DNA from: Ulva prolifera
Lineage: Eukaryota; Chlorophyta; Ulvophyceae; Ulvales; Ulvaceae
Direction: 5' to 3'
DNA: 64,000 nucleotides
NCBI GenBank assembly: GCA_023078555.1
Contig: CM041199.1
Location: 11,085,943 to 11,149,942 of the forward strand
Positions 10,616 through 21,827 of the stretch are shown piece by piece; position 1 is the stretch's first letter; the number at the start of each line of letters is the position of its first letter. The position numbers were made by a program, and so were the translations under genes. A model generated the notes under the pieces. The model ran no database searches. It saw only the letters and a list, made by a program, of their open reading frames with translations, and was not told the DNA's origin.

Positions 10616-12940
10616 CTATAGACAAGCATACCCCCGCGCACCATAGGGAAGTTGCCAGAAACATCCTTTGATTCTGAAAGATCTAGGACGTCAAGTATGC
10701 ATTTCACAGTTGTTGCTAACTTCCAGGAGTGGCGTGGAACAAAAGTGCACACTTTTCACCAACCATGTGAATGGACTTGGTTGTAGCCACGCAACCCCCC
10801 GCGCATCAAAAGGTACGTCGCCATGAACATTCCAAGATGTTGGGGGGTATGGGATGATTATCGTTCATTGCATATTTGCTGCTGACTCCCAGGAGTGGCG
10901 TGGGGCAAAAGTGCACACTTTTCACCAACCATGTGAATGGACTTGGTTGTAGCCACGCAACCCCACGCGCATCAAAAGGTACGTCGCCATGAACATTCCA
11001 AGATGTTGGAGGGTATGGGATGATTATCGTTCATTGCATATTTGCTGCTGACTCCCAGGAGTGGCGTGGGGCAAAAGTGCACACTTTTCACCAACCATGT
11101 GAATGGACTTGGTTGTAGCCACGCAACCCCCCGCGCATGAAAAGGTACGTCGCCATGAACATTCCAAGATGTTGGGGGGTATGGGATGAATATCATTCAT
11201 TGCATATTTGCTGGTGACTCCCAGGAGTGGCGTGGGGCAAAAGTGCACACTTTTCACCAACCTTGTGAATGGACTTGGCTATAGACAAGCATACCCCCGC
11301 GCACCATAGGGAAGTTGCCAGAAACATCCTTTGATTCTGAAAGATCTAGGACGTCAAGTATGCATTTCACAGTTGTTGCTAACTTCCAGGAGTGGCGTGG
11401 AACAAAAGTGCACACTTTTCACCAACCATGTGAATGGACTTGGTTGTAGCCACGCAACCCCCCGCGCATCAAAAGGTACGTCGCCATGAACATTCCAAGA
11501 TGTTGGGGGGTATGGGATGATTATCGTTCATTGCATATTTGCTGCTGACTCCCAGGAGTGGCGTGGGGCAAAAGTGCACACTTTTCACCAACCATGTGAA
11601 TGGACTTGGTTGTAGCCACGCAACCCCCCGCGCATCAAAAGGTACGTCGCCATGAACATTCCAAGATGTTGGAGGGTATGGGATGATTATCATTCATTGC
11701 ATATTTGCTGCTGACTCCCAGGAGTGGCGTGGGGCAAAAGTGCACACTTTTCACCAACCTTGTGAATGGACTTGGCTATAGACAAGCATACCCCCGCGCA
11801 CCATAGGGAAGTTGCCAGAAACATCCTTTGATTCTGACAGATCTAGGACGTCAAGTATGCATTGCACAGTTGTTGCTAACTCCTAGGAGTGGCGTGGAAC
11901 AAAAGTGCACACTTTTCACCAACCATGTGAATGGACTTGGTTGTAGCCACGCAACCCCCCGCGCAGCAAAAGGTACGTCGCCATCAACATTCCAAGATTT
12001 TGGGGGGTATGGGATGTCCATCATTCATTGCGTATTTTCTGCAGACACCATGGCGTGGTGTGGTGCAAAAGTGCACACTTTCCACCAACCCATGTGAATG
12101 GACTTGGTTGTAGCCACGCTACCCCCCGCGCAGCAAAAGGTACATCGCGATCAACATTCCAAGATGTTGGGGGGTATGGGATGTCCATCATTCATTGCGT
12201 ATTTTCTGCAGACACCATGGCGTGGTGTGGTGCAAAAGTGCACATTTTCCACCAACCCATGTGAATGGACTTGGTTGTACCCACGCACCCCCTGCGCATC
12301 AAAAGGTACGTCGCCATCAACATTCCAAGATGTTGGGGGGTATGGGATGTCCATCATTCATTGCGTATTTTCTGCAGACACCATGGAGTGGTGTGGTGCA
12401 AAAGTGCACACTTTCCACCAACCCATGTGAATGGACTTGGTTGTAGCCACGCAACCCCCCGCGCATCAAAAGGTACGTCGCCATGAACATTCCAAGATGT
12501 TGGGGGGTATGGGATGATTATCGTTCATTGCATATTTGCTGCTGACTCCCAGGAGTGGCGTGGGGCAAAAGTGCACACTTTTCACCAACCATGTGAATGG
12601 ACTTGGTTGTAGCCACGCAACCCCCCGCGCATCAAAAGGTACGTCGCCATGAACATTCCAAGATGTTAGGGGTATGGGATGATTATCGTTCATTGCATAT
12701 TTGCTGCTGACTCCCAGGAGTGGCGTGGGGCAAAAGTGCACACTTTTCACCAACCATGTGAATGGACTTGGTTGTAGCCACGCAACCCCCCCCCGCGCAT
12801 GAAAAGGTACGTCGCCATGAACATTCCAAGATGTTGGGGGGTATGGGATGAATATCATTCATTGCATATTTGCTGGTGACTCCCAGGAGTGGCGTGGGGC
12901 AAAAGTGCACACTTTTCACCAACCATGTGAATGGACTTGG
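10616..12940 (+). repeat. 2,325-bp HOR, copy 2 of 3
   Basis: C starts at 10,616, 11,279 and 11,776, exactly 2,325 bp after those of copy 1. All diagnostic variants, including the nine-C run and the gatgttagggg deletion, are repeated. I noticed no base difference in the portions compared by eye. Confidence 0.93.
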
Positions 12941-14804
12941 CTATAGACAAGCATACCCCCGCGCACCATAGGGAAGTTGCCAGAAACATCCTTTGATTCT
13001 GAAAGATCTAGGACGTCAAGTATGCATTTCACAGTTGTTGCTAACTTCCAGGAGTGGCGTGGAACAAAAGTGCACACTTTTCACCAACCATGTGAATGGA
13101 CTTGGTTGTAGCCACGCAACCCCCCGCGCATCAAAAGGTACGTCGCCATGAACATTCCAAGATGTTGGGGGGTATGGGATGATTATCGTTCATTGCATAT
13201 TTGCTGCTGACTCCCAGGAGTGGCGTGGGGCAAAAGTGCACACTTTTCACCAACCATGTGAATGGACTTGGTTGTAGCCACGCAACCCCACGCGCATCAA
13301 AAGGTACGTCGCCATGAACATTCCAAGATGTTGGAGGGTATGGGATGATTATCGTTCATTGCATATTTGCTGCTGACTCCCAGGAGTGGCGTGGGGCAAA
13401 AGTGCACACTTTTCACCAACCATGTGAATGGACTTGGTTGTAGCCACGCAACCCCCCGCGCATGAAAAGGTACGTCGCCATGAACATTCCAAGATGTTGG
13501 GGGGTATGGGATGAATATCATTCATTGCATATTTGCTGGTGACTCCCAGGAGTGGCGTGGGGCAAAAGTGCACACTTTTCACCAACCTTGTGAATGGACT
13601 TGGCTATAGACAAGCATACCCCCGCGCACCATAGGGAAGTTGCCAGAAACATCCTTTGATTCTGAAAGATCTAGGACGTCAAGTATGCATTTCACAGTTG
13701 TTGCTAACTTCCAGGAGTGGCGTGGAACAAAAGTGCACACTTTTCACCAACCATGTGAATGGACTTGGTTGTAGCCACGCAACCCCCCGCGCATCAAAAG
13801 GTACGTCGCCATGAACATTCCAAGATGTTGGGGGGTATGGGATGATTATCGTTCATTGCATATTTGCTGCTGACTCCCAGGAGTGGCGTGGGGCAAAAGT
13901 GCACACTTTTCACCAACCATGTGAATGGACTTGGTTGTAGCCACGCAACCCCCCGCGCATCAAAAGGTACGTCGCCATGAACATTCCAAGATGTTGGAGG
14001 GTATGGGATGATTATCATTCATTGCATATTTGCTGCTGACTCCCAGGAGTGGCGTGGGGCAAAAGTGCACACTTTTCACCAACCTTGTGAATGGACTTGG
14101 CTATAGACAAGCATACCCCCGCGCACCATAGGGAAGTTGCCAGAAACATCCTTTGATTCTGACAGATCTAGGACGTCAAGTATGCATTGCACAGTTGTTG
14201 CTAACTCCTAGGAGTGGCGTGGAACAAAAGTGCACACTTTTCACCAACCATGTGAATGGACTTGGTTGTAGCCACGCAACCCCCCGCGCAGCAAAAGGTA
14301 CGTCGCCATCAACATTCCAAGATTTTGGGGGGTATGGGATGTCCATCATTCATTGCGTATTTTCTGCAGACACCATGGCGTGGTGTGGTGCAAAAGTGCA
14401 CACTTTCCACCAACCCATGTGAATGGACTTGGTTGTAGCCACGCTACCCCCCGCGCAGCAAAAGGTACATCGCGATCAACATTCCAAGATGTTGGGGGGT
14501 ATGGGATGTCCATCATTCATTGCGTATTTTCTGCAGACACCATGGCGTGGTGTGGTGCAAAAGTGCACATTTTCCACCAACCCATGTGAATGGACTTGGT
14601 TGTACCCACGCACCCCCTGCGCATCAAAAGGTACGTCGCCATCAACATTCCAAGATGTTGGGGGGTATGGGATGTCCATCATTCATTGCGTATTTTCTGC
14701 AGACACCATGGAGTGGTGTGGTGCAAAAGTGCACACTTTCCACCAACCCATGTGAATGGACTTGGTTGTAGCCACGCAACCCCCCGCGCATCAAAAGGTA
14801 CGTC
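12941..14804 (+). repeat. 2,325-bp HOR, copy 3 (truncated, 1,864 bp)
   Basis: C starts at 12,941, 13,604 and 14,101 continue the 2,325-bp register. The match ends at 14,805, where this copy reads cgtccccatgaacattcaaag (B2) and copies 1-2 read cgtcgccatgaacattccaag. The terminal part with gatgttagggg and the nine-C run is therefore missing. Confidence 0.92.
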
Positions 14805-15466
14805 CCCATGAACATTCAAAGATGTTGGGGGGTATTGGATGTCCATCATCCATTGCGTATTTTCTGCAGACACCATGGAGTGGTGTGGTGCAAAAGAGCA
14901 CACTTTCCACCAACCCATGTGAATGGACTTGGTTGTAGCCACGCAACCCCCCGCGCATCAAAAGGTACGTCCCCATGAACATTCAAAGATGTTGGGGGGT
15001 ATGGGATGTCCATCATCCATTGCGTATTTTCTGCAGACACCATGGCGTGGTGTGGTGCAAAAGTGCACATTTTCCACCAACCCATGTGAATGGACTTGGT
15101 TGTACCCACGCACCCCCTGCGCATCAAAAGGTACGTCGCCATCAACATTCCAAGATGTTGGGGGGTATGGGATGTCCATCATTCATTGCGTATTTTCTGC
15201 AGACACCATGGAGTGGTGTGGTGCAAAAGTGAACACTTTCCACCAACCCATGTGAATGGACTTGGTTGTAGCCACGCAACCCCCCGCGCATCAAAAGGTA
15301 CGTCCCCATGAACATTCAAAGATGTTGGGGGGTATTGGATGTCCATCATCCATTGCGTATTTTCTGCAGACACCATGGAGTGGTGTGGTGCAAAAGTGCA
15401 CACTTTCCACCAACCCATGTGAATGGACTTGGTTGTAGCCACGCAACCCCCCGCGCATCAAAAGGT
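14500..15466 (+). repeat. 500-bp B-type duplication
   Basis: About 14,500-14,966 matches about 15,000-15,466 with an offset of 500 bp (three B monomers). Both contain the gtacccacgcaccccctgcg unit followed by a B2 unit. Differences include caaaagagcac at about 14,893 against caaaagtgcac in the second copy, and caaaagtgaacac at about 15,225. The stretch 15,467-15,764 is class A leading to the C monomer at 15,765. Confidence 0.8.
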
Positions 15467-16377
15467 ATGTCGCCATGAACATTCCAAGATGTTGGGGGGT
15501 ATGGGATGATTATCGTTCATTGCATATTTGCTGCTGACTCCCAGGAGTGGCGTGGGGCAAAAGTGCACACTTTTCACCAACCATGTGAATGGACTTGGTT
15601 GTAGCCACGCAACCCCCCGCGCATGAAAAGGTACGTCGCCATGAACATTCCAAGATGTTGGGGGGTATGGGATGATTATCATTCATTGCATATTTGCTGG
15701 TGACTCCCAGGAGTGGCGTGGGGCAAAAGTGCACACTTTTCACCAACCATGTGAATGGACTTGGCTATAGACAAGCATACCCCCGCGCACCATAGGGAAG
15801 TTGCCAGAAACATCCTTTGATTCTGAAAGATCTAGGACGTCAAGTATGCATTTCACAGTTGTTGCTAACTTCCAGGAGTGGCGTGGAACAAAAGTGCACA
15901 CTTTCCACCAACCCATGTGAATAGACTTGGTTGTAGCCACGCAACCCCCTGCGCATCAAAAGGTACGTCGCCATCAACATTCCAAGCTGTTGGAGGGTAT
16001 GGGATGTCCATCATTCATTGCGTATTTTCTGCAGACACCATGGAGTGGTGTGGTGCAAAAGAGCACACTTTCCACCAACCCATGTGAATGGACTTGGTTG
16101 TAGCCACGCAACCCCCCGCGCATCAAAAGGTACGTCCCCATGAACATTCAAAGATGTTGGGGGGTATGGGATGTCCATCATCCATTGCGTATTTTCTGCA
16201 GACACCATGGCGTGGTGTTGTGCAAAAGTGTACACTTTCCACCAACGCATGTGAATGGACTTGGTTGTAGCCACGCAACCCCCCGCGCATGAAAAGGTAC
16301 GTCGCCATGAACATTCAAAGATGTTGGGGGGTATGGGATGTCCATCATTCATTGCGTATTTGCTGCTGACTCCCAGG

Positions 16378-16451
16378 AGTGGCGTGGGGCAAAAGTGCAC
16401 ACTTTTCACCAACCAGTGGCGTGGGGCAAAAGTGCACACTTTTCACCAACC
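16378..16451 (+). repeat. 37-bp micro-duplication in the conserved box
   Basis: 16,378-16,414 is repeated at 16,415-16,451, this time without the extra A seen at 2,547-2,584. It stretches the C-to-C spacing from 665 to 703 bp. Apart from that A, the join is the same as at 2.5 and 6.0 kb. Confidence 0.9.
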
Positions 16452-16467
16452 ATGTGAATGGACTTGG

Positions 16468-17797
16468 CTATAGACAAGCATACCCCCGCGCACCATAGGG
16501 AAGTTGCCAGAAACATCCTTTGATTCTGAAAGATCTAGGACGTCAAGTATGCATTGCACAGTTGTTGCTAACTCCCAGGAGTGGCGTGGAACAAAAGTGC
16601 ACACTTTTCACCAACCATGTGAATGGACTTGGTTGTAGCCACGCAGCCCCCCGCGCAGCAAAAGGTACGTCGCCATCAACATTCCAAGATGTTGGAGGGT
16701 ATGGGATGTCCATCATTCATTGCGTATTTTCTGCAGACACCATGGAGTGGTGTAATGCAAAAGTGCACACTTTCCACCAACCCATGTGAACGGACTTGGT
16801 TGCAGCCACGCAACCCCCCCGCACATCAAAGGTACGACGACATGAACATTCCAAGATGTTGGGAGGCATGGGATGTCCATCATTCATTGCGTATTTTCTG
16901 CAGACACCATGGAGTGGTGTGGTGCAAAAGTGCACACTTTCCACCAACCCATGTGAATGGACTTGGTTGTGGCCACGCAACCCCCCGCGCATGAAAAGGT
17001 ACGTCGCCATGAACATTCCAAGATGTTGGGGGGTATGGGATAATTATCATTCATTGCATATTTGCTGCTGACTCCCAGGAGTGGCGTGGGGCAAAAGTGC
17101 ACACTTTTCACCAACCATGTGAATGGACTTGGCTATAGACAAGCATACCCCCGCGCACCATAGGGAAGTTGCCAGAAACATCCTTTGATTCTGAAAGATC
17201 TAGGACGTCAAGTATGCATTGCACAGTTGTTGCTAACTCCCAGGAGTGGCGTGGAACAAAAGTGCACACTTTTCACCAACCATGTGAATGGACTTGGTTG
17301 TAGCCACGCAAACCCCCGCGCAGCAAAAGGTACGTCGCCATCAACATTCCAAGATGTTGGAGGGTATGGGATGTCCATCATTCATTGCGTATTTTCTGCA
17401 GACACCATGGAGTGGTGTAATGCAAAAGTGCACACTTTCCACCAACCCATGTGAACGGACTTGGTTGCAGCCACGCAACCCCCCCGCACATCAAAGGTAC
17501 GACGACATGAACATTCCAAGATGTTGGGAGGCATGGGATGTCCATCATTCATTGCGTATTTTCTGCAGACACCATGGAGTGGTGTGGTGCAAAAGTGCAC
17601 ACTTTCCACCAACCCATGTGAATGGACTTGGTTGTAGCCACGCAACCCCCCGCGCATGAAAAGGTACGTCGCCATGAACATTCCAAGATGTTGGGGGGTA
17701 TGGGATGATTATCATTCATTGCATATTTGCTGCTGACTCCCAGGAGTGGCGTGGGGCAAAAGTGCACACTTTTCACCAACCATGTGAATGGACTTGG
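16468..17797 (+). repeat. 665-bp sub-unit duplicated within the 2,033-bp HOR
   Basis: 16,468-17,132 and 17,133-17,797 have the same order, C-A/B-D-B-A, at 665-bp offset. They differ at a few bases, such as cgcagccccccgcg against cgcaaacccccgcg, and ttgtggccacg against ttgtagccacg. The duplication predates the 2,033-bp one because both HOR copies contain the pair. Confidence 0.85.
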
Positions 17798-19830
17798 CTA
17801 TAGACAAGCATACCCCCGCGCACCATAGGGAAGTTGCCAGAAACATCCTTTGATTCTGAAAGATCTAGGACGTCAAGTATGCATTGCACAGTTGTTGCTA
17901 ACTTCCAGGAGTGGCGTGGAACAAAAGTGCACACTTTCCACCAACCCATGTGAATAGACTTGGTTGTAGCCACGCAACCCCCTGCGCATCAAAAGGTACG
18001 TCGCCATCAACATTCCAAGCTGTTGGAGGGTATGGGATGTCCATCATTCATTGCGTATTTTCTGCAGACACCATGGAGTGGTGTGGTGCAAAAGAGCACA
18101 CTTTCCACCAACCCATGTGAATGGACTTGGTTGTAGCCACGCAACCCCCCGCGCATCAAAAGGTACGTCCCCATGAACATTCAAAGATGTTGGGGGGTAT
18201 GGGATGTCCATCATCCATTGCGTATTTTCTGCAGACACCATGGCGTGGTGTTGTGCAAAAGTGTACACTTTCCACCAACGCATGTGAATGGACTTGGTTG
18301 TAGCCACGCAACCCCCCGCGCATGAAAAGGTACGTCGCCATGAACATTCAAAGATGTTGGGGGGTATGGGATGTCCATCATTCATTGCGTATTTGCTGCT
18401 GACTCCCAGGAGTGGCGTGGGGCAAAAGTGCACACTTTTCACCAACCAGTGGCGTGGGGCAAAAGTGCACACTTTTCACCAACCATGTGAATGGACTTGG
18501 CTATAGACAAGCATACCCCCGCGCACCATAGGGAAGTTGCCAGAAACATCCTTTGATTCTGAAAGATCTAGGACGTCAAGTATGCATTGCACAGTTGTTG
18601 CTAACTCCCAGGAGTGGCGTGGAACAAAAGTGCACACTTTTCACCAACCATGTGAATGGACTTGGTTGTAGCCACGCAACCCCCCGCGCAGCAAAAGGTA
18701 CGTCGCCATCAACATTCCAAGATGTTGGAGGGTATGGGATGTCCATCATTCATTGCGTATTTTCTGCAGACACCATGGAGTGGTGTAATGCAAAAGTGCA
18801 CACTTTCCACCAACCCATGTGAACGGACTTGGTTGCAGCCACGCAACCCCCCCGCACATCAAAGGTACGACGACATGAACATTCCAAGATGTTGGGAGGC
18901 ATGGGATGTACATCATTCATTGCGTATTTTCTGCAGACACCATGGAGTGGTGTGGTGCAAAAGTGCACACTTTCCACCAACCCATGTGAATGGACTTGGT
19001 TGTGGCCACGCAACCCCCCGCGCATGAAAAGGTACGTCGCCATGAACATTCCAAGATGTTGGGGGGTATGGGATGATTATCATTCATTGCATATTTGCTG
19101 CTGACTCCCAGGAGTGGCGTGGGGCAAAAGTGCACACTTTTCACCAACCATGTGAATGGACTTGGCTATAGACAAGCATACCCCCGCGCACCATAGGGAA
19201 GTTGCCAGAAACATCCTTTGATTCTGAAAGATCTAGGACGTCAAGTATGCATTGCACAGTTGTTGCTAACTCCCAGGAGTGGCGTGGAACAAAAGTGCAC
19301 ACTTTTCACCAACCATGTGAATGGACTTGGTTGTAGCCACGCAAACCCCCGCGCAGCAAAAGGTACGTCGCCATCAACATTCCAAGATGTTGGAGGGTAT
19401 GGGATGTCCATCATTCATTGCGTATTTTCTGCAGACACCATGGAGTGGTGTAATGCAAAAGTGCACACTTTCCACCAACCCATGTGAACGGACTTGGTTG
19501 CAGCCACGCAACCCCCCCGCACATCAAAGGTACGACGACATGAACATTCCAAGATGTTGGGAGGCATGGGATGTCCATCATTCATTGCGTATTTTCTGCA
19601 GACACCATGGAGTGGTGTGGTGCAAAAGTGCACACTTTCCACCAACCCATGTGAATGGACTTGGTTGTAGCCACGCAACCCCCCGCGCATGAAAAGGTAC
19701 GTCGCCATGAACATTCCAAGATGTTGGGGGGTATGGGATGATTATCATTCATTGCATATTTGCTGCTGACTCCCAGGAGTGGCGTGGGGCAAAAGTGCAC
19801 ACTTTTCACCAACCATGTGAATGGACTTGG
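17798..19830 (+). repeat. 2,033-bp HOR, copy 2
   Basis: C starts at 17,798, 18,501 and 19,166 mirror copy 1 exactly. Small differences from copy 1 include gatgtacatcat at about 18,906 (gatgtccatcat in copy 1), catgcattgcacag in the first C monomer here against catgcatttcacag in copy 1, and gataattatc at about 17,039 in copy 1 against gatgattatc here. Confidence 0.92.
18411..18484 (+). repeat. 37-bp micro-duplication (2,033-bp HOR copy 2)
   Basis: Copy of the 16,378-16,451 structure, 2,033 bp downstream. Confidence 0.9.
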
Positions 19831-21827
19831 CTATAGACAAGCATACCCCCGCGCACCATAGGGAAGTTGCCAGAAACATCCTTTGATTCTGAAAGATCTA
19901 GGACGTCAAGTATGCATTGCACAGTTGTTGCTAACTCCCAGGAGTGGTGTGGAACAAAAGTGCACACTTTTCACCAACCATGTGAATGGACTTGGTTGTA
20001 GCCACGCAACCCCCCGCGCATCAAAAGGTACATCGCCATCAACATTCCAAGATGTTGGGGGGTATGGGATGTCCATCATTCATTGCGTATTTTCTGCAGA
20101 CACCATGGAGTGGTGTGGTGCAAAAGTGCACACTTTCCACCAACCCATGTGAATGGACTTGGTTGTAGCCACGCAACCCCCCGCGCATCAAAAGGTACGT
20201 CCCCATGAACATTCAAAGATGTCGGGGGGTATGGGATGTCCATCATCCATTGCGTATTTTCTGCAGACACCATGGAGTGGTGTGGTGCAAAAATATACAC
20301 TTTCCACCAACACATGTGAATGGACTTGGTTGCAGCCACGCAACCCCCCCGCACATCAAAGGTACGACGACATGAACATTCCAAGATGTTGGGAGGCATG
20401 GGATGTACATCATTCATTGCGTATTTTCTGCAGACACCATGGAGTGGTGTGGTGCAAAAGTGCACACTTTCCACCAACCCATGTGAATGGACTTGGTTGT
20501 GGCCACGCAACCCCCCGCGCATGAAAAGGTACGTCGCCATGAACATTCCAAGATGTTGGGGGGTATGGGATGATTATCATTCATTGCATATTTGCTGCTG
20601 ACTCCCAGGAGTGGCGTGGGGCAAAAGTGCACACTTTTCACCAACCATGTGAATGGACTTGGCTATAGACAAGCATACCCCCGCGCACCATAGGGAAGTT
20701 GCCAGAAACATCCTTTGATTCTGAAAGATCTAGGACGTCAAGTATGCATTGCACAGTTGTTGCTAACTCCCAGGAGTGGCGTGGAACAAAAGTGCACACT
20801 TTTCACCAACCATGTGAATGGACTTGGTTGTAGCCACGCAAACCCCCGCGCAGCAAAAGGTACGTCGCCATCAACATTCCAAGATGTTGGAGGGTATGGG
20901 ATGTCCATCATTCATTGCGTATTTTCTGCAGACACCATGGAGTGGTGTAATGCAAAAGTGCACACTTTCCACCAACCCATGTGAACGGACTTGGTTGCAG
21001 CCACGCAACCCCCCCGCACATCAAAGGTACGACGACATGAACATTCCAAGATGTTGGGAGGCATGGGATGTCCATCATTCATTGCGTATTTTCTGCAGAC
21101 ACCATGGAGTGGTGTGGTGCAAAAGTGCACACTTTCCACCAACCCATGTGAATGGACTTGGTTGTAGCCACGCAACCCCCCGCGCATGAAAAGGTACGTC
21201 GCCATGAACATTCCAAGATGTTGGGGGGTATGGGATGATTATCATTCATTGCATATTTGCTGCTGACTCCCAGGAGTGGCGTGGGGCAAAAGTGCACACT
21301 TTTCACCAACCATGTGAATGGACTTGGCTATAGACAAGCATACCCCCGCGCACCATAGGGAAGTTGCCAGAAACATCCTTTGATTCTGAAAGATCTAGGA
21401 CGTCAAGTATGCATTGCACAGTTGTTGCTAACTCCCAGGAGTGGTGTGGAACAAAAGTGCACACTTTTCACCAACCATGTGAATGGACTTGGTTGTAGCC
21501 ACGCAACCCCCCGCGCATCAAAAGGTACATCGCCATCAACATTCCAAGATGTTGGGGGGTATGGGATGTCCATCATTCATTGCGTATTTTCTGCAGACAC
21601 CATGGAGTGGTGTGGTGCAAAAGTGCACACTTTCCACCAACCCATGTGAATGGACTTGGTTGTAGCCACGCAACCCCCCGCGCATCAAAAGGTACGTCCC
21701 CATGAACATTCAAAGATGTCGGGGGGTATGGGATGTCCATCATCCATTGCGTATTTTCTGCAGACACCATGGAGTGGTGTGGTGCAAAAATATACACTTT
21801 CCACCAACACATGTGAATGGACTTGGT
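18830..21827 (+). repeat. 1,497-bp tandem duplication overlapping the 2,033-bp HOR
   Basis: About 18,830-20,330 matches about 20,327-21,827 at an offset of 1,497 bp (nine monomers). C starts 19,166 and 19,831 pair with 20,663 and 21,328. The join is visible at about 20,310-20,335, where a B2-derived box (caaaaatatacac, caacacatgtg) runs into the D-specific ggttgcagcc. The gatgtacatcat variant of HOR copy 2 is repeated at about 20,403, so this event is younger than the 2,033-bp duplication. Confidence 0.85.

Larger units (their letters stand above)
15765..17797 (+). repeat. 2,033-bp HOR, copy 1
   Basis: C starts at 15,765, 16,468 and 17,133. The first C monomer runs into class B at its box (gcgtggaacaaaag then ctttccacc and gaatagacttgg), a C/B chimera. 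The unit includes caaaagagcac and caaaagtgtacac variants, the 37-bp micro-duplication at 16,378-16,451, and two D monomers. Copy 2 follows directly at an offset of 2,033 bp. Confidence 0.92.
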
